From Hydrogenophaga sp. (GTDB lineage Bacteria > Pseudomonadota > Gammaproteobacteria > Burkholderiales > Burkholderiaceae_C): a stretch of 64,000 bases of DNA. The position numbers were made by a program, and so were the translations under genes. Location of the stretch: NCBI RefSeq assembly GCF_030651625.1, contig NZ_JAUSCF010000038.1, positions 1-64,000 on the forward strand. Direction: 5' to 3'. Below, piece by piece: positions 36,132-45,810 of this stretch. Position 1 is the stretch's first letter, and each line of letters opens with the position of its first letter. The notes under the pieces were generated by a model. The model saw only the letters and a program-made list of their open reading frames with translations, made no database searches and had not been told where the DNA came from.

Positions 36132-38099
36132 ATGACCCCCGTCGTGCCCACAATCGACCGGCACCCCCACATATGGGGCCGCTTGCTGGCATGGCGTCCT
36201 CAAACCCACGCTTTATGGGTGCGCCTTCTGGTCGCGGTTGCGCTCACAGTGCTGGCGGCCTGGATGCGCATCAGTCTGGCACCGGCCGAATCGGGCGGGC
36301 GCTTCATCACGTTCTCGCTGGCGGTGGTGCTGTGCACGATGTACGGCGGTTTTTTTGCCGGCATCGTCAGCACCGTACTGGGCATGTTGCTGGCCAACTT
36401 CTTCCTGGTCGAGCCGTACGGCAGCCTGGTTTTCACCGATCCTTGGGAGGCTCTGTGGCTCAACAGCTGGCACCTGATCACCCAAATGGTCGTCATGGGC
36501 TCCATCGCTCTGGTGCAACGCCAGCACCGACGCTTGCAGGATGTGGCGGACCTCGTGCAGCAAGGGCACAAGCAACTGGAAGACACCTTCGAACACAGCG
36601 CCACGGGCATGGCGCACAGCCACATAGATGGTCGCTGGATCCGTGTGAACCAGACCTATTGCGACTTGGTCGGCTACACCCATCAGGAAGTCCTGGGCAT
36701 GACCTTCAAGGACTTCACGCACCCTGACGACATCGACATTGACCTGCAATACCTCTCGCGCACCCTGTCCGGTGACATCGACCACTACAGCATTGAAAAG
36801 CGCTACATCCACAAGCTTGGACACGTGATCTGGGTGTACCTGACGCTGTCCCTGATCCGCAAGACCGATGGGTCGCCAGACTACCTGATTGCCGTCGTGC
36901 AGGACGTGAGCAGGCGCAAGGCATTCGAGGAGGCGCTCGAAACCAGTGAGAAACTGCTTCGCCAGGCCCAGAACATTGCGCGCATGGCCACCTGGCAGGC
37001 CGACCTCACCACCCAACACTTCCACCTCTTGTGGGGCTCCCACAACATCATGCGTTTGCCGGTGGCCGGGTTGTCCGTCGGCGACATGATCGAAATCACC
37101 CACCCCGACGACCGGGAAACGATGATGAAGAAGTGGTCGCTCGCGGTTCAGGGAAAGCAACCCTACGATCTCGAATACCGTGTGGTGATTGAAGGGGAAG
37201 TGCGCTGGCTGTCCGTACAAGCCGACTTTGAACGCGATGCCCAGGGACGCGCGATCCGTGCACTGGGCGTCACCTACGACATCACGGCGCGCAAACAGGC
37301 CGAACTGGAGGTTCTGCGACTCAATGCTTCACTGGAGCAGCGCATCCAGGCACGCACCCATGCGCTCAAAGGCGCCTACGACGAGCTCGAAAGCTATTCC
37401 TACGCCGTGGCGCACGACCTGCGGTCACCGCTGCGCATCATCAATGGTTTTGCCATGGCGATCAAGGAAGACAACCCCTCGCTGGACCCCGACAGTGTCC
37501 AGCACCTCGAGCGCATCATGGGTGCGAGCAAAAAGATGGGGGAACTCATCGACGGCCTGCTCAAGCTCTCGCAGTTCGCGCGAGGCGAGACGCATCGAAC
37601 GCATGTCAATCTCAGCGCGATTGCCGCACGGCAACTCGAAGAACTGGCCGTTCAGGAACCGCAGCGACATGTGACATGGGAGATCGAGCCCGGGTTGACG
37701 GCCATGGCGGATGCGCCCCTGATTGAAGCCCTGCTGCAGAACCTCCTCAGCAACGCCTGGAAATACACGGCGAAAACAGCCAACGCACACCTCCGGATGT
37801 ACGCCTCGCCACGCAATGGTCAGACCCACTTCTGCATAAGCGACAACGGTGCAGGTTTCGACATGGCGCGCATCGACAAGCTGTTCAAGCCCTTTCAGCG
37901 CCTGCACATGCCACACGAATTCACCGGACTCGGCATCGGCCTGGCCACCGCCATGCGCATCGTGCAGCGCCATGGTGGCGTTCTGCATGGGGAATCTGTC
38001 CCCGGGCAAGGCGCCACTTTCTGCTTCACTCTACCCGACGATCACACGGCAGTTTCTGAAGAACCGCAAATTGCACCGGCTGTGGGTCAGGGCGACTGA
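36132..38099 (+). CDS. Membrane sensor histidine kinase (DUF4118 + PAS/PAC)
   Basis: 655 residues. Four closely packed TM helices (residues 30-130) form the KdpD-like DUF4118 module; two PAS/PAC sensor units follow (about 150-400), then HisKA (SYAVAHDLRSPLRIINGFA) and HATPase (LLQNLLSNAWKYT; LGIGLATAMRIVQRHGG). The kinase domain closely resembles that of the 28-31 kb kinase, of the bacteriophytochrome-like class. No adjacent response regulator. Its 3' end overlaps the convergent MFS gene by 13 bp. Confidence 0.92.
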   Translation: MTPVVPTIDRHPHIWGRLLAWRPQTHALWVRLLVAVALTVLAAWMRISLAPAESGGRFITFSLAVVLCTMYGGFFAGIVSTVLGMLLANFFLVEPYGSLVFTDPWEALWLNSWHLITQMVVMGSIALVQRQHRRLQDVADLVQQGHKQLEDTFEHSATGMAHSHIDGRWIRVNQTYCDLVGYTHQEVLGMTFKDFTHPDDIDIDLQYLSRTLSGDIDHYSIEKRYIHKLGHVIWVYLTLSLIRKTDGSPDYLIAVVQDVSRRKAFEEALETSEKLLRQAQNIARMATWQADLTTQHFHLLWGSHNIMRLPVAGLSVGDMIEITHPDDRETMMKKWSLAVQGKQPYDLEYRVVIEGEVRWLSVQADFERDAQGRAIRALGVTYDITARKQAELEVLRLNASLEQRIQARTHALKGAYDELESYSYAVAHDLRSPLRIINGFAMAIKEDNPSLDPDSVQHLERIMGASKKMGELIDGLLKLSQFARGETHRTHVNLSAIAARQLEELAVQEPQRHVTWEIEPGLTAMADAPLIEALLQNLLSNAWKYTAKTANAHLRMYASPRNGQTHFCISDNGAGFDMARIDKLFKPFQRLHMPHEFTGLGIGLATAMRIVQRHGGVLHGESVPGQGATFCFTLPDDHTAVSEEPQIAPAVGQGD

Positions 38100-39379
38100 G
38101 TCGGCGATACTGGCGGCGACGGAGGCGTTGATCCCTCACTGGTATCACGTGGGTCCATTTGCAGTACCGCCTGCGAACCGCTGCCCATCACCACGTAATC
38201 GGCCTTGGCGGCATCCGGCACAGGAGGTGCTGCGCCGATGCGCTTGAGCGTGTACAGCGCCAGCAACACCAGCACCACTGAAAAAAACACCATCAGGCTG
38301 CTGGGGCCAAACTGGTCCATCACACCGCCGGCCAGTACCGGGCCCACTGCCGCACCCACGCCGTGCACCAGCAGCAGACCGCTGGTGAATTCGAGCAGAC
38401 GGGACGAGTCGATCACGTCATTGACGTGCGCCACACCCAGCCCGTACACCGTGAAAACCAGGCCACCATACAACAGCCCCACGCACACCAGCCAGCCCAC
38501 GTTCAGGGCGGGCAACACAAAGGCCACGCCCGCCAGTGTGGCCGCACCCAGACAGACCCACAACAACACGCTGCGCCGGTCATGGCTGTCGGAATAGTGT
38601 CCCACTGGCCACTGAAAAATGGCCCCGCCCAGAATGGTGGCGGCCATGAAAGCCGCAACACCCGCGTCCGTCAGACCCACGCCCACGGCATACAGCGCGC
38701 CCATGCTGTAGAAAGTGCCATTGAGCAGGCCGGATGCAAAAGCCACCGCCACACCCAGCGGTGAAGCCAGGTAGAGCGTGCGCAGACTGAAAGACGGCGC
38801 TTCCACCGGCGTGGGCTGGCTCACGGGTGTGAGCGTGATCGGCAACAGCGCAAACGAAAACAGCACCGACACCATGGCGAACGGCACAAAGCCCAGCCGG
38901 TCGCCCACCAGGATGAGCCATTGCCCCAGCGCCAGGGCCACGAAGTTCACCGACATATAGGCTGCAAACACCTTGCCCCGGTGCTGGTTGGGCGCCAGGG
39001 CATTCAGCCAGCTTTCCACCACGATGTAGAGCCCCACGAGACACACGCCGGTGATCAGGCGCAGCAGACCCCAGAACCAGGGGTCGATCCACAGCGCGTG
39101 CAGGATCGGCATGGTCGACGCGACCGACGCCATGGCCGCAAACGCGCGGATGTGCCCCACCCGGCGAATGATCATCGGCCCCACGTACGTACCCAGCACG
39201 AAACCGGCAAAGTAAGCCGACATCACCAGACCCAGCGTGAGGCCGGAGAAGTTGGCCAGGCCGGCACGCAGACCCACCACAGAGAACAGCAGGCCCACGC
39301 CCACAATGAGCAAACCCACGCCACTCAAGAGAGAAGACAGTGGCCAGAGCAGCCGGCCGAGTTCGGTTCCCCTGAACAC
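38087..39379 (-). CDS. MFS transporter, YcaD-like
   Basis: 430 residues, twelve predicted TM helices. The start is a GTG three bases after the uppP stop, so it likely follows uppP on one transcript. GPMIIRRVGHIRAFA between TM2 and TM3 is the MFS motif A region, and GVCLVGLYIVVESWLNA is typical of the YcaD/fosmidomycin-resistance-like MFS branch. The substrate is unknown. A hydrophilic Ser/Pro-rich C-terminal tail is present. Confidence 0.88.
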   Translation of the reverse strand: MFRGTELGRLLWPLSSLLSGVGLLIVGVGLLFSVVGLRAGLANFSGLTLGLVMSAYFAGFVLGTYVGPMIIRRVGHIRAFAAMASVASTMPILHALWIDPWFWGLLRLITGVCLVGLYIVVESWLNALAPNQHRGKVFAAYMSVNFVALALGQWLILVGDRLGFVPFAMVSVLFSFALLPITLTPVSQPTPVEAPSFSLRTLYLASPLGVAVAFASGLLNGTFYSMGALYAVGVGLTDAGVAAFMAATILGGAIFQWPVGHYSDSHDRRSVLLWVCLGAATLAGVAFVLPALNVGWLVCVGLLYGGLVFTVYGLGVAHVNDVIDSSRLLEFTSGLLLVHGVGAAVGPVLAGGVMDQFGPSSLMVFFSVVLVLLALYTLKRIGAAPPVPDAAKADYVVMGSGSQAVLQMDPRDTSEGSTPPSPPVSPTQSP

Positions 39380-39382
39380 GGG

Positions 39383-40213
39383 TCAGGACACCCAGTCGAT
39401 CCAGCCCATGTAGGCCGTCAGAAGAATCAGCAAACCAAAACCAATGCGGTACCAGGCGAACGGCACAAAAGTGTGGTTGCCAACAAAACGCAGCAACCAG
39501 CGCACGCACACCCAGGCCGATAGCCAAGACACCACCAGCCCCACGGAGAACAGAGGAATGTCGGCGACGCTGAGCAAATGGTGGTTCTTGTAGAGGTCGT
39601 AGGCAGCAGCGCCAAAAAGCATCGGGATGGCGAGGAAGAAACTGAACTCGGTGGCGGCCTTGCGATTGAACCCCAGCAGCATCGCGCCGATGATCGTGGC
39701 ACCCGACCGGCTCACACCCGGCACCAGCGCCGTGCACTGCACCAGCCCCACCTTGAGTGCATCGGTCCAGCGCACACTGTCCACATCGTGCACATGCACC
39801 TTGCTGCCGCGCTTTTGCAGGTGTTCGGCCACCAGAATCACCAGGCCACCCACGATGAAGCCCAGCGCCACCACCACCGGCTGGAACAGCACACCCTTGA
39901 TCACGTCGATGAACAACACACCCGCCAGTGCCGCCGGAAAGAAGCCGATCAGCACGTTCAGAGTGAAGCGCTGAGCCTTGGCTTCACGTGGCAAACCAAC
40001 CAGGGTGCCCCACAGGCGCTCAGCATAGAGCGTGACAATGGCCATGATGGCACCCGTCTGGATCACCACCTCAAACAACTTGACCTTTTCGCCGTGCCAG
40101 TCCAGCAAAGCAGCGGTCAGGATCAGGTGCCCGGTGGAAGAGATGGGCAGGAACTCGGTCAGGCCCTCCACCACCCCCATGATGGCGGCCTTGATCAACA
40201 ACGCAAAATCCAT
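39383..40213 (-). CDS. uppP: Undecaprenyl-diphosphatase UppP (BacA)
   Basis: 276 residues with eight TM helices. The two catalytic segments [16 protein letters not shown] (residue 15 on) and [17 protein letters not shown] (near residue 163) are diagnostic. It dephosphorylates undecaprenyl diphosphate on the periplasmic side to recycle the peptidoglycan lipid carrier, and gives bacitracin tolerance when abundant. First gene of a two-gene unit with the MFS transporter. Confidence 0.97.
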   Translation of the reverse strand: MDFALLIKAAIMGVVEGLTEFLPISSTGHLILTAALLDWHGEKVKLFEVVIQTGAIMAIVTLYAERLWGTLVGLPREAKAQRFTLNVLIGFFPAALAGVLFIDVIKGVLFQPVVVALGFIVGGLVILVAEHLQKRGSKVHVHDVDSVRWTDALKVGLVQCTALVPGVSRSGATIIGAMLLGFNRKAATEFSFFLAIPMLFGAAAYDLYKNHHLLSVADIPLFSVGLVVSWLSAWVCVRWLLRFVGNHTFVPFAWYRIGFGLLILLTAYMGWIDWVS

Positions 40214-40454
40214 GAAGCATCCGTAGCGGGTGTGTGCCCGAAAAGATTGAACCGACGGCAGGCTGGCCCCAGCTTCAAGGCATCAGCACAGACGCAAGCC
40301 GAAAGGGGAATGAGAGGAGAAGCTGCAAATGCAGCCGTTCCCGGCCTTGGGCATCATGGATACCGGCCTTGTGAGCGACCTCCCGAAGCGCTCTATCCTA
40401 CCCTCAGACCCACCGGACTCCTGTCAGGCGAGCCACAGCTTGTGCCCCCGTTGC

Positions 40455-41042
40455 TCAGGGCGTCTGAACCGGGTCGAGTCGCAACTGCAGTCCACCCGGC
40501 ACCACAGTCACCGGACCGGGCTCGTATCCCCAGCGGCCGAATGCCTTCAGGTCTTCGGGTCGGATGCGATACACCACGAAGTCCCTGAGCAGATCTTCGA
40601 CGAGCACGCCACCCATGCGGCTTGCGTGCTGACCAATCGGGGGTGGCAGGCCGGGCACATCGAAGTCATCGACCCGCACTTCATGGAGCCGCACCGTCTG
40701 GTCCGGGTTGTCGATGCGCAAGCCGAAGCTCAGTGTCAGCTTCCCGCGCGCTGCGCGCGCCGACGGTCTGCCTGCAACGCCCAGCACGTAGTCCAACTCG
40801 GTGCCAATGCGGTTCTCCTCAGGAAGAAGCCTCACACGGGGGGTATTCAGAGAGAGCTCGAAGACCTCCATGAATCGGCGTTGCACCGGAAACTGAACGG
40901 CGATGCGTTCGACCAGCCGGGCCTCCGAGATTTCCAGCGTGCGTGGACCGGGGGATGGCAGGGCGCAGCCGGCCAACACCGACACCGCCCCGACACCACC
41001 CACGGCAAGCAGCGTTCTTCTATTGACTCCGGTGGGGTTCAT
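40455..41042 (-). CDS. YceB-like lipoprotein (DUF1439) with Tat-type signal
   Basis: 195 residues. The N-terminus NRRTLLAVGGVGAVSVLAGC combines a twin-arginine with a lipobox (LAGC), suggesting a lipoprotein exported by Tat. The mature part alternates beta-type segments and ends with an amphipathic strand after DLLRDFVVYRI, resembling DUF1439/YceB, a tubular lipid-binding-like fold of unknown role. The gap between it and uppP (about 240 bases) shows nothing I can support. Confidence 0.7.
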   Translation of the reverse strand: MNPTGVNRRTLLAVGGVGAVSVLAGCALPSPGPRTLEISEARLVERIAVQFPVQRRFMEVFELSLNTPRVRLLPEENRIGTELDYVLGVAGRPSARAARGKLTLSFGLRIDNPDQTVRLHEVRVDDFDVPGLPPPIGQHASRMGGVLVEDLLRDFVVYRIRPEDLKAFGRWGYEPGPVTVVPGGLQLRLDPVQTP

Positions 41043-41162
41043 GCGGGTTCCTGGCGAGGTGAAGCAGCTGAGTGAAACATCCTACCTCCACCCCGTTTTT
41101 GAATCAGTTGGAGGCAAAGAGTTCGAACGGGATCGACGGCGCCCACGACGGGTCAACGGGCG

Positions 41163-41500
41163 TTGAGCCACACCATCAGGCCCCGCAGCGGTTCATGCCC
41201 GACGTGGGGCGATCCGGTTCCACGCATTTTGCAGCGGCCTCTGGTGGAGAATGCACTGAATCACGGGCTGGCGTCCCACCTCAACGGCGGAAAGGTGCAA
41301 GTCACCGCCAATGCCGAGAACGGCCAACGCAAGCTTGCGGTGCGTGACAATGGGATGGGCTGTTGCGAACCCACGCGCCGCATTTCGGCATCTCACAGGT
41401 TCCATGTTGTTCGAGGGGAAGATTGGCTGAAAGGGGCAGATGATCACCAAGGCGCCGCCGGGCAAAGGCACCACCTCCCTCTTCAACCACCGCCCTCGGA
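41163..41500 (+). pseudogene. LytS/AlgZ-type histidine kinase, ATPase-domain remnant
   Basis: RPLVENALNHGLASHLNGGK then LAVRDNGMG is the N and G1 box of a HATPase domain of the LytS/His_kinase family. Beyond that the frame loses homology, but another frame gives APPGKGTTSLF, the end of such a domain. The kinase body is missing upstream, so this is a frameshifted fragment. The rest of 41043-41739 carries no other recognisable coding. Confidence 0.6.
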
Positions 41501-41739
41501 ACATTTCCGCGATGGCGCATTGAACCAGACCGCCGAGCACCTACGGCGGCATTGCCAAAACAGGATACGCAACCCGACTCACCGATCAAGGGATATCAGC
41601 GAATGCATGCAGGGCAACAGGAGGGAGCGATCGAAGCAGGCGCAGCAAGGTGCGTCTTCAGAGAGCACGTTCTTTCGGGGAAATTCGAGCGACCGATCCT
41701 TTCCCTGCAAGGCCCTTGCGAGACCCTCGAGGCGCGGGC

Positions 41740-42531
41740 ATGACATTCTTGCCGGACGAAACTGCGGTGCGTGCATGGCTGGACGAACACCGCTTCGAGC
41801 ATGTGATCTTCGTGTCACCCCACCTGGACGACGCGGTCTTCTCTGTGGCCGGGTTTCTGAGCGGAGCACCGGAACGCTCGGAAGTCATCACGCTGTTCAC
41901 GGAGGCCCTGCCCGGTCAGTCATCCAACTGGGCCCGCGCAGCAGGTTTTGGTGACAGCGCGGCCGAGCATGCCGCACGCAGGCAAGAGGACATTCTCGCC
42001 ATGCGAAGCATCGGGTGCCGCTTCCAGCACCTGGGTCTGCGGCCAGGCGACCTGAGCGAGGCACGCGCCACCCGACTGGTCCAAACGCTGGAACGGGCGC
42101 GTCCTGCGGGGCTGGACAACACCCTGGTGCTGCTGCCTGCCGGTGCAGGCAACCCTTCACCGCGGTCGGCAATGCTGGTGGGACTGGCCCTGCGTATCCT
42201 GCGACGCCCCGGCAGCGCCTTCTTGCCGCACGGCGAACATGTGCAGACCCGCGACCGACTGTGGCATGCACTGGCGGGCAGCACAGCCCGCATCGGCTTT
42301 TACGCGGAACTGCCCTATGCCTGGTCACAAACCAACCACCAGTTGCAGCAGCACTTGCTCTCCGACCTGGGTTGCCGGACAGACCTGATTGAACTGAAGC
42401 CGGACACGGTAGAAAAAAACCGCCTGGCCGACCTGTACCGCTCCCAGCTGGCTCTGGTACTGGGCAGGCGATCAGCCTATCGCAGACGGGTGCTCTCCCG
42501 CAACGAATGCCTGTGCATCGTCCCTATGTGA
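41740..42531 (+). CDS. PIG-L-type deacetylase family protein
   Basis: 263 residues from the ATG of MTFLPDETAVRAW; the track start 30 codons upstream has no homology. VSPHLDDAVFSVAGFL is the zinc-binding PHPDD motif of the LmbE/PIG-L family, with a late HGEHVQTRD as the third-ligand region. Family members deacetylate N-acetylglucosamine-containing compounds such as glycolipid or antibiotic intermediates. The substrate is unknown. Its stop is 6 bp from the convergent gene's stop. Confidence 0.85.
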   Translation: MTFLPDETAVRAWLDEHRFEHVIFVSPHLDDAVFSVAGFLSGAPERSEVITLFTEALPGQSSNWARAAGFGDSAAEHAARRQEDILAMRSIGCRFQHLGLRPGDLSEARATRLVQTLERARPAGLDNTLVLLPAGAGNPSPRSAMLVGLALRILRRPGSAFLPHGEHVQTRDRLWHALAGSTARIGFYAELPYAWSQTNHQLQQHLLSDLGCRTDLIELKPDTVEKNRLADLYRSQLALVLGRRSAYRRRVLSRNECLCIVPM

Positions 42532-42537
42532 AGCGCG

Positions 42538-42978
42538 TTAGCGGTAGCCGTGGCCGTACCTGTGACCATCGTATCGTCGATCACCGCGGTCGTGCCGATC
42601 ACGCCGGCCATCCCACTGGGAGCGATGGCTCGGGCGTTCGTAGTAGATCGGTGGCGGCGTCACCACCACTGGGCGGACGCCCCGGTGATAAACCGGCGGC
42701 GGTGCGTAATAAACCGGTGGCGGCGCGTAATAGACCTGCGGCGGCGCGTAGTACACAGGAGGCGGCGCGTAGTAAACGGGCGGGCGGTGGTAGCCATGGC
42801 TGTTGGAAACGCCCAGGCTGATGCCCGGCGCGTGCACGCCTACGGAAAACTGCACGTCGCGCGCATGCGCCTGGGTGCTCGAAATGGCCCATGCCCCAGC
42901 TGCAAGGGCGGCCAGCGAAAGGGCTCGGGCCCAAGCCGAAGTGCGGCTCCAGGGTTTGTTCAAAGTCAGGCTGTTCAT
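42538..42978 (-). CDS. Secreted Tyr/Pro-repeat protein
   Basis: 146 residues from the ATG at 42978 (GGAGCCCACC upstream). A signal peptide ends near SSTQAHA-RD. The mature protein begins DVQFSVGVHAPGISLGV, then four to five copies of (P)VYYAPPP, and a His/Arg/Asp/Gly-rich tail (DRHDRGDRRYDGHRYGHGYR). Similar short YXXP-rich periplasmic proteins are common in Burkholderiales but have no assigned function; the tail may bind metals or polyanions. Confidence 0.8.
   Translation of the reverse strand: MNSLTLNKPWSRTSAWARALSLAALAAGAWAISSTQAHARDVQFSVGVHAPGISLGVSNSHGYHRPPVYYAPPPVYYAPPQVYYAPPPVYYAPPPVYHRGVRPVVVTPPPIYYERPSHRSQWDGRRDRHDRGDRRYDGHRYGHGYR
42698..42781 (-). repeat. 21-bp tandem repeats encoding VYYAPPP
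   Basis: Four consecutive 21-bp units (GGCGGCGCGTAGTA-like on the plus strand) at 42698, 42719, 42740 and 42761 encode the Tyr/Pro repeat of the secreted protein. Units differ mainly at third codon positions. Confidence 0.85.
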
Positions 42979-43123
42979 GGTGGGCTCCTGGTTGCGGGGC
43001 GATTCTGTGTCCCGTAGAAGCATTACAGACAATTCCCCGGTAACCTGTACCGCATGCTTGGTCAAAGACGTTGCAAAACGTAAGCAGAACGCCGTTGTTA
43101 CACCTCCAGCACCCTTTTCCGTC

Positions 43124-43759
43124 ATGAACACGCCATCCAGTTCCACACCCGCCACAGAAACCCCGTCCAACGCCGTGCTCACCTTCTGGCTGGGCGATGC
43201 CTTGAAAAGCGACTGGCCCGAACAAGACCGCAACGACCTCTGGTTTGGTGGCGGCGCCGCGCAAGACCAGCTCATCACCCAGCAGTTCGGTCATCTGGTG
43301 GAACAGGCGCTGGCCGGTGGTCTCGCAGAATGGGAGACGACGCTTGATCAAAGGCTGGCGCTCATCATCGTGCTCGACCAGTTCACGCGCAACGTGCACC
43401 GGGGCACGGCACAGGCCTTTGCCGGCGACGCCAGAGCCCAGCAGCTGGTGCTGCGCACGCTCGCGCAAGACGAAGACAAGCCCTTGCCTCGTGTGGCGCG
43501 CATCTTCCTCTACATGCCCTTGATGCATGCCGAACACCTGGCGCTGCAAGAAGCCTGCGTGGCGCACTTCACCGAACTGGCAGAAAACGCCCCTCGCGAT
43601 CTGCGCGAGACGCTGAACGGCAACCTGAAGTTCGCGCTGGAACACCGCGACATCGTGGCGGCCTATGGTCGTTTCCCGTACCGCAATGAGGCCCTGGGGC
43701 GCGAAACCACCGCCGAAGAGTTGGAATTCCTGAAAAACGGCCCGCGTTTCGGACAATAG
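43124..43759 (+). CDS. DUF924 family protein
   Basis: 211 residues from the ATG of MNTPSSSTPATET; the upstream extension overlaps the divergent secreted-protein gene. VLTFWLGDA near residue 18, a DLWFGGG segment, then IIVLDQFTRNVHRGTAQAFA (near residue 85) and the PYRNEALGRETTAEE end are the conserved DUF924 blocks, a TPR-like helical fold. Biochemical role unknown. Single gene, with no obvious partners. Confidence 0.9.
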   Translation: MNTPSSSTPATETPSNAVLTFWLGDALKSDWPEQDRNDLWFGGGAAQDQLITQQFGHLVEQALAGGLAEWETTLDQRLALIIVLDQFTRNVHRGTAQAFAGDARAQQLVLRTLAQDEDKPLPRVARIFLYMPLMHAEHLALQEACVAHFTELAENAPRDLRETLNGNLKFALEHRDIVAAYGRFPYRNEALGRETTAEELEFLKNGPRFGQ

Positions 43760-43854
43760 TCAGAGCGCGTGCGGGCATCCTCACCGCACTGCCACACCAA
43801 TGTCACGTTCGGTCGGTACAACGTAGGTATTCACAACACCTCCCGTACCCACCC

Positions 43855-45720
43855 ATGAAGAACACACTGACGCCTTCCCGCACCCGCCTGTTCACTGCCT
43901 CACTGGTCGCAGCTGCTGCACTGGTGGCTTGCGGCGGTGGAGAAACGCCCCCGCCACAAGAAGGCAAGGCCACGCCGGTGGGTGTGATGCTGGAGAAGAT
44001 TGGCGGTTACAGCTCCGGTGTGTTTGGAGAAAGCGCCGCCGAGATCCCGGCATTTGACGCCGCAACGCAGCGTGCGTTCGTGGTCAATGCCGCCGCCGGC
44101 AAGATCGATGTGCTCGACCTCAGCGACCCCACCCGGCCAGAGAAAATCGGCGAAATCGCCACCGACAGCATCCTGCCTGGCTCTGTGGTCAACAGCGTGG
44201 CGGTGCACGACGGTCTGGTGGCCGTGGCCATTCAAGCCAGCACCAAGACCGACAACGGCCGCGTGGCCTTGTACCGTGCTCGCGACCTGAAGCTGATCAG
44301 TCATGTGGAAGTGGGCGCCCTGCCCGACATGCTGGTTTTCACGCCCGACGGAAAAACCTTGCTGGTGGCCAACGAAGGCGAGCCCAGCGACGACTACCAG
44401 ATCGACCCGGAAGGCTCGATCAGCGTCATCGACGTCAAGCAGCCGGCCAAGCCCACCGTTCGCACGGCCGGCTTCGCCGCCTTCAATGGCCAGGAAACCA
44501 CGCTGCGCGCTCAGGGTGTGCGCATCTTTGGCCCGGGCGCATCGGCGGCGCAAGACTTTGAACCCGAGTACATCGCCGTCTCTGCCGACGGCAAGACGGC
44601 CTGGGTCGCCCTGCAAGAGAACAACGCTTTCGCCATCCTCGACATCAAGAAGGCCGAGGTGCAGCGCATCGTGGCGCTCGGCCACAAGGACCATGGTCTC
44701 AAGGGTAACGAGATCGATGCGTCCGACACCGATCTGAAGGCCGACATCCGCACCTGGCCCGGCGTGCGCGGCATGTACATGCCCGACGCCATCGCTGCCT
44801 ACAGCGTGGGCAAGCAGAACTACATCGTGAGCGCCAACGAAGGCGACGCGCGCGCCTGGGGCGAAACCAACAAAGCGTACTGGAATGGCGACGCCAGCCT
44901 GGGCTTTGTGGAGGAATTCCGCGTCAAGCACCTCATCAACCGCAACGGCTGGGGCGGTCGTGCGGGCGACGACCTGCCACCGCAACTCAACGCGCTGGCC
45001 GCAGGTGGCCTGCTCAACCCCTCCACCTTCGCCTACTGTGGCGCCGTGGCGGGCAACCCGGGCGACTGCCGGGCCGACAACAACCTGGGCCGGCTCACCA
45101 TCACCTGGACCGAGGGCTACCGCCGCGACACCATGGGCAACCCCATTCTGTTCAATGCCAGCGGTCTGCAGGACCCCGCTGGCAACCGGCTCATGTACGA
45201 CCACCTCTACGCCTACGGTGGCCGATCGATTTCGATCTGGAACGAAAAAGGCGAGCAGGTGTGGGATTCGGGTGCCGACATCGAAAAATTCCTGGCCAGC
45301 GACGAATGCATGGCTGGCGCCAAGCGCAACATTCCCTGCAAGACCTTCTTCAATTCCAACCACGTCGCCGGTAGCTCGCTGGACAACCGCAGCGACAACA
45401 AAGGCCCTGAACCCGAAGGCGTGGCGATCGGCACCATCGGGAAAAAGACCTTTGCCTTTGTGGGCCTGGAGCGCATGGGCGGTGTGCTGGTGTACGACAT
45501 CACCAACCCGAAAGCCCCCGTTCGCATGGACTACCTCAACACCCGTGAAGACTGGACCACGGCAAACCCGTCGACCGTGCTGGACTCGGTGGGCGACCTT
45601 GGCCCCGAAGGCCTGACCTTCATCCCCGCCAACGATTCACCCAACGGCAGACCCCTGTTGCTGGTGGGCAACGAAGTGAGTGGTACCACCGCCGTGCTGC
45701 AGCTCAAGTTGACATTCTGA
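43855..45720 (+). CDS. Choice-of-anchor I family lipoprotein (beta-propeller)
   Basis: 621 residues with a lipoprotein signal (LVAAAALVAC-GGG). The mature part has repeated beta-propeller blades such as RAFVVNAAAGKIDVLDLSD, LLVANEGEPSDDY and YIVSANEGDARAW, and the late PEGVAIGTIGKKTFAFVGLE, the pattern of choice-of-anchor I proteins related to esterase/phytase-like propellers. Family members are extracellular and often linked to phosphate scavenging, but nothing here confirms that. It starts 95 bp past DUF924. Confidence 0.87.
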   Translation: MKNTLTPSRTRLFTASLVAAAALVACGGGETPPPQEGKATPVGVMLEKIGGYSSGVFGESAAEIPAFDAATQRAFVVNAAAGKIDVLDLSDPTRPEKIGEIATDSILPGSVVNSVAVHDGLVAVAIQASTKTDNGRVALYRARDLKLISHVEVGALPDMLVFTPDGKTLLVANEGEPSDDYQIDPEGSISVIDVKQPAKPTVRTAGFAAFNGQETTLRAQGVRIFGPGASAAQDFEPEYIAVSADGKTAWVALQENNAFAILDIKKAEVQRIVALGHKDHGLKGNEIDASDTDLKADIRTWPGVRGMYMPDAIAAYSVGKQNYIVSANEGDARAWGETNKAYWNGDASLGFVEEFRVKHLINRNGWGGRAGDDLPPQLNALAAGGLLNPSTFAYCGAVAGNPGDCRADNNLGRLTITWTEGYRRDTMGNPILFNASGLQDPAGNRLMYDHLYAYGGRSISIWNEKGEQVWDSGADIEKFLASDECMAGAKRNIPCKTFFNSNHVAGSSLDNRSDNKGPEPEGVAIGTIGKKTFAFVGLERMGGVLVYDITNPKAPVRMDYLNTREDWTTANPSTVLDSVGDLGPEGLTFIPANDSPNGRPLLLVGNEVSGTTAVLQLKLTF

Positions 45721-45810
45721 CCTGCCGATAAAGTTTCAAGGCGGTTGCGCTGCACGGCGCGACCGCCATCGCGCACAGGTCAGGCCCATACAAAGGCGCT
45801 GGCCGGCATC

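Noticed and set aside
42698-42781. CRISPR or VNTR in a non-coding region
   Set aside because: The 21-bp units encode a Tyr/Pro repeat in a secreted protein and have no spacers.
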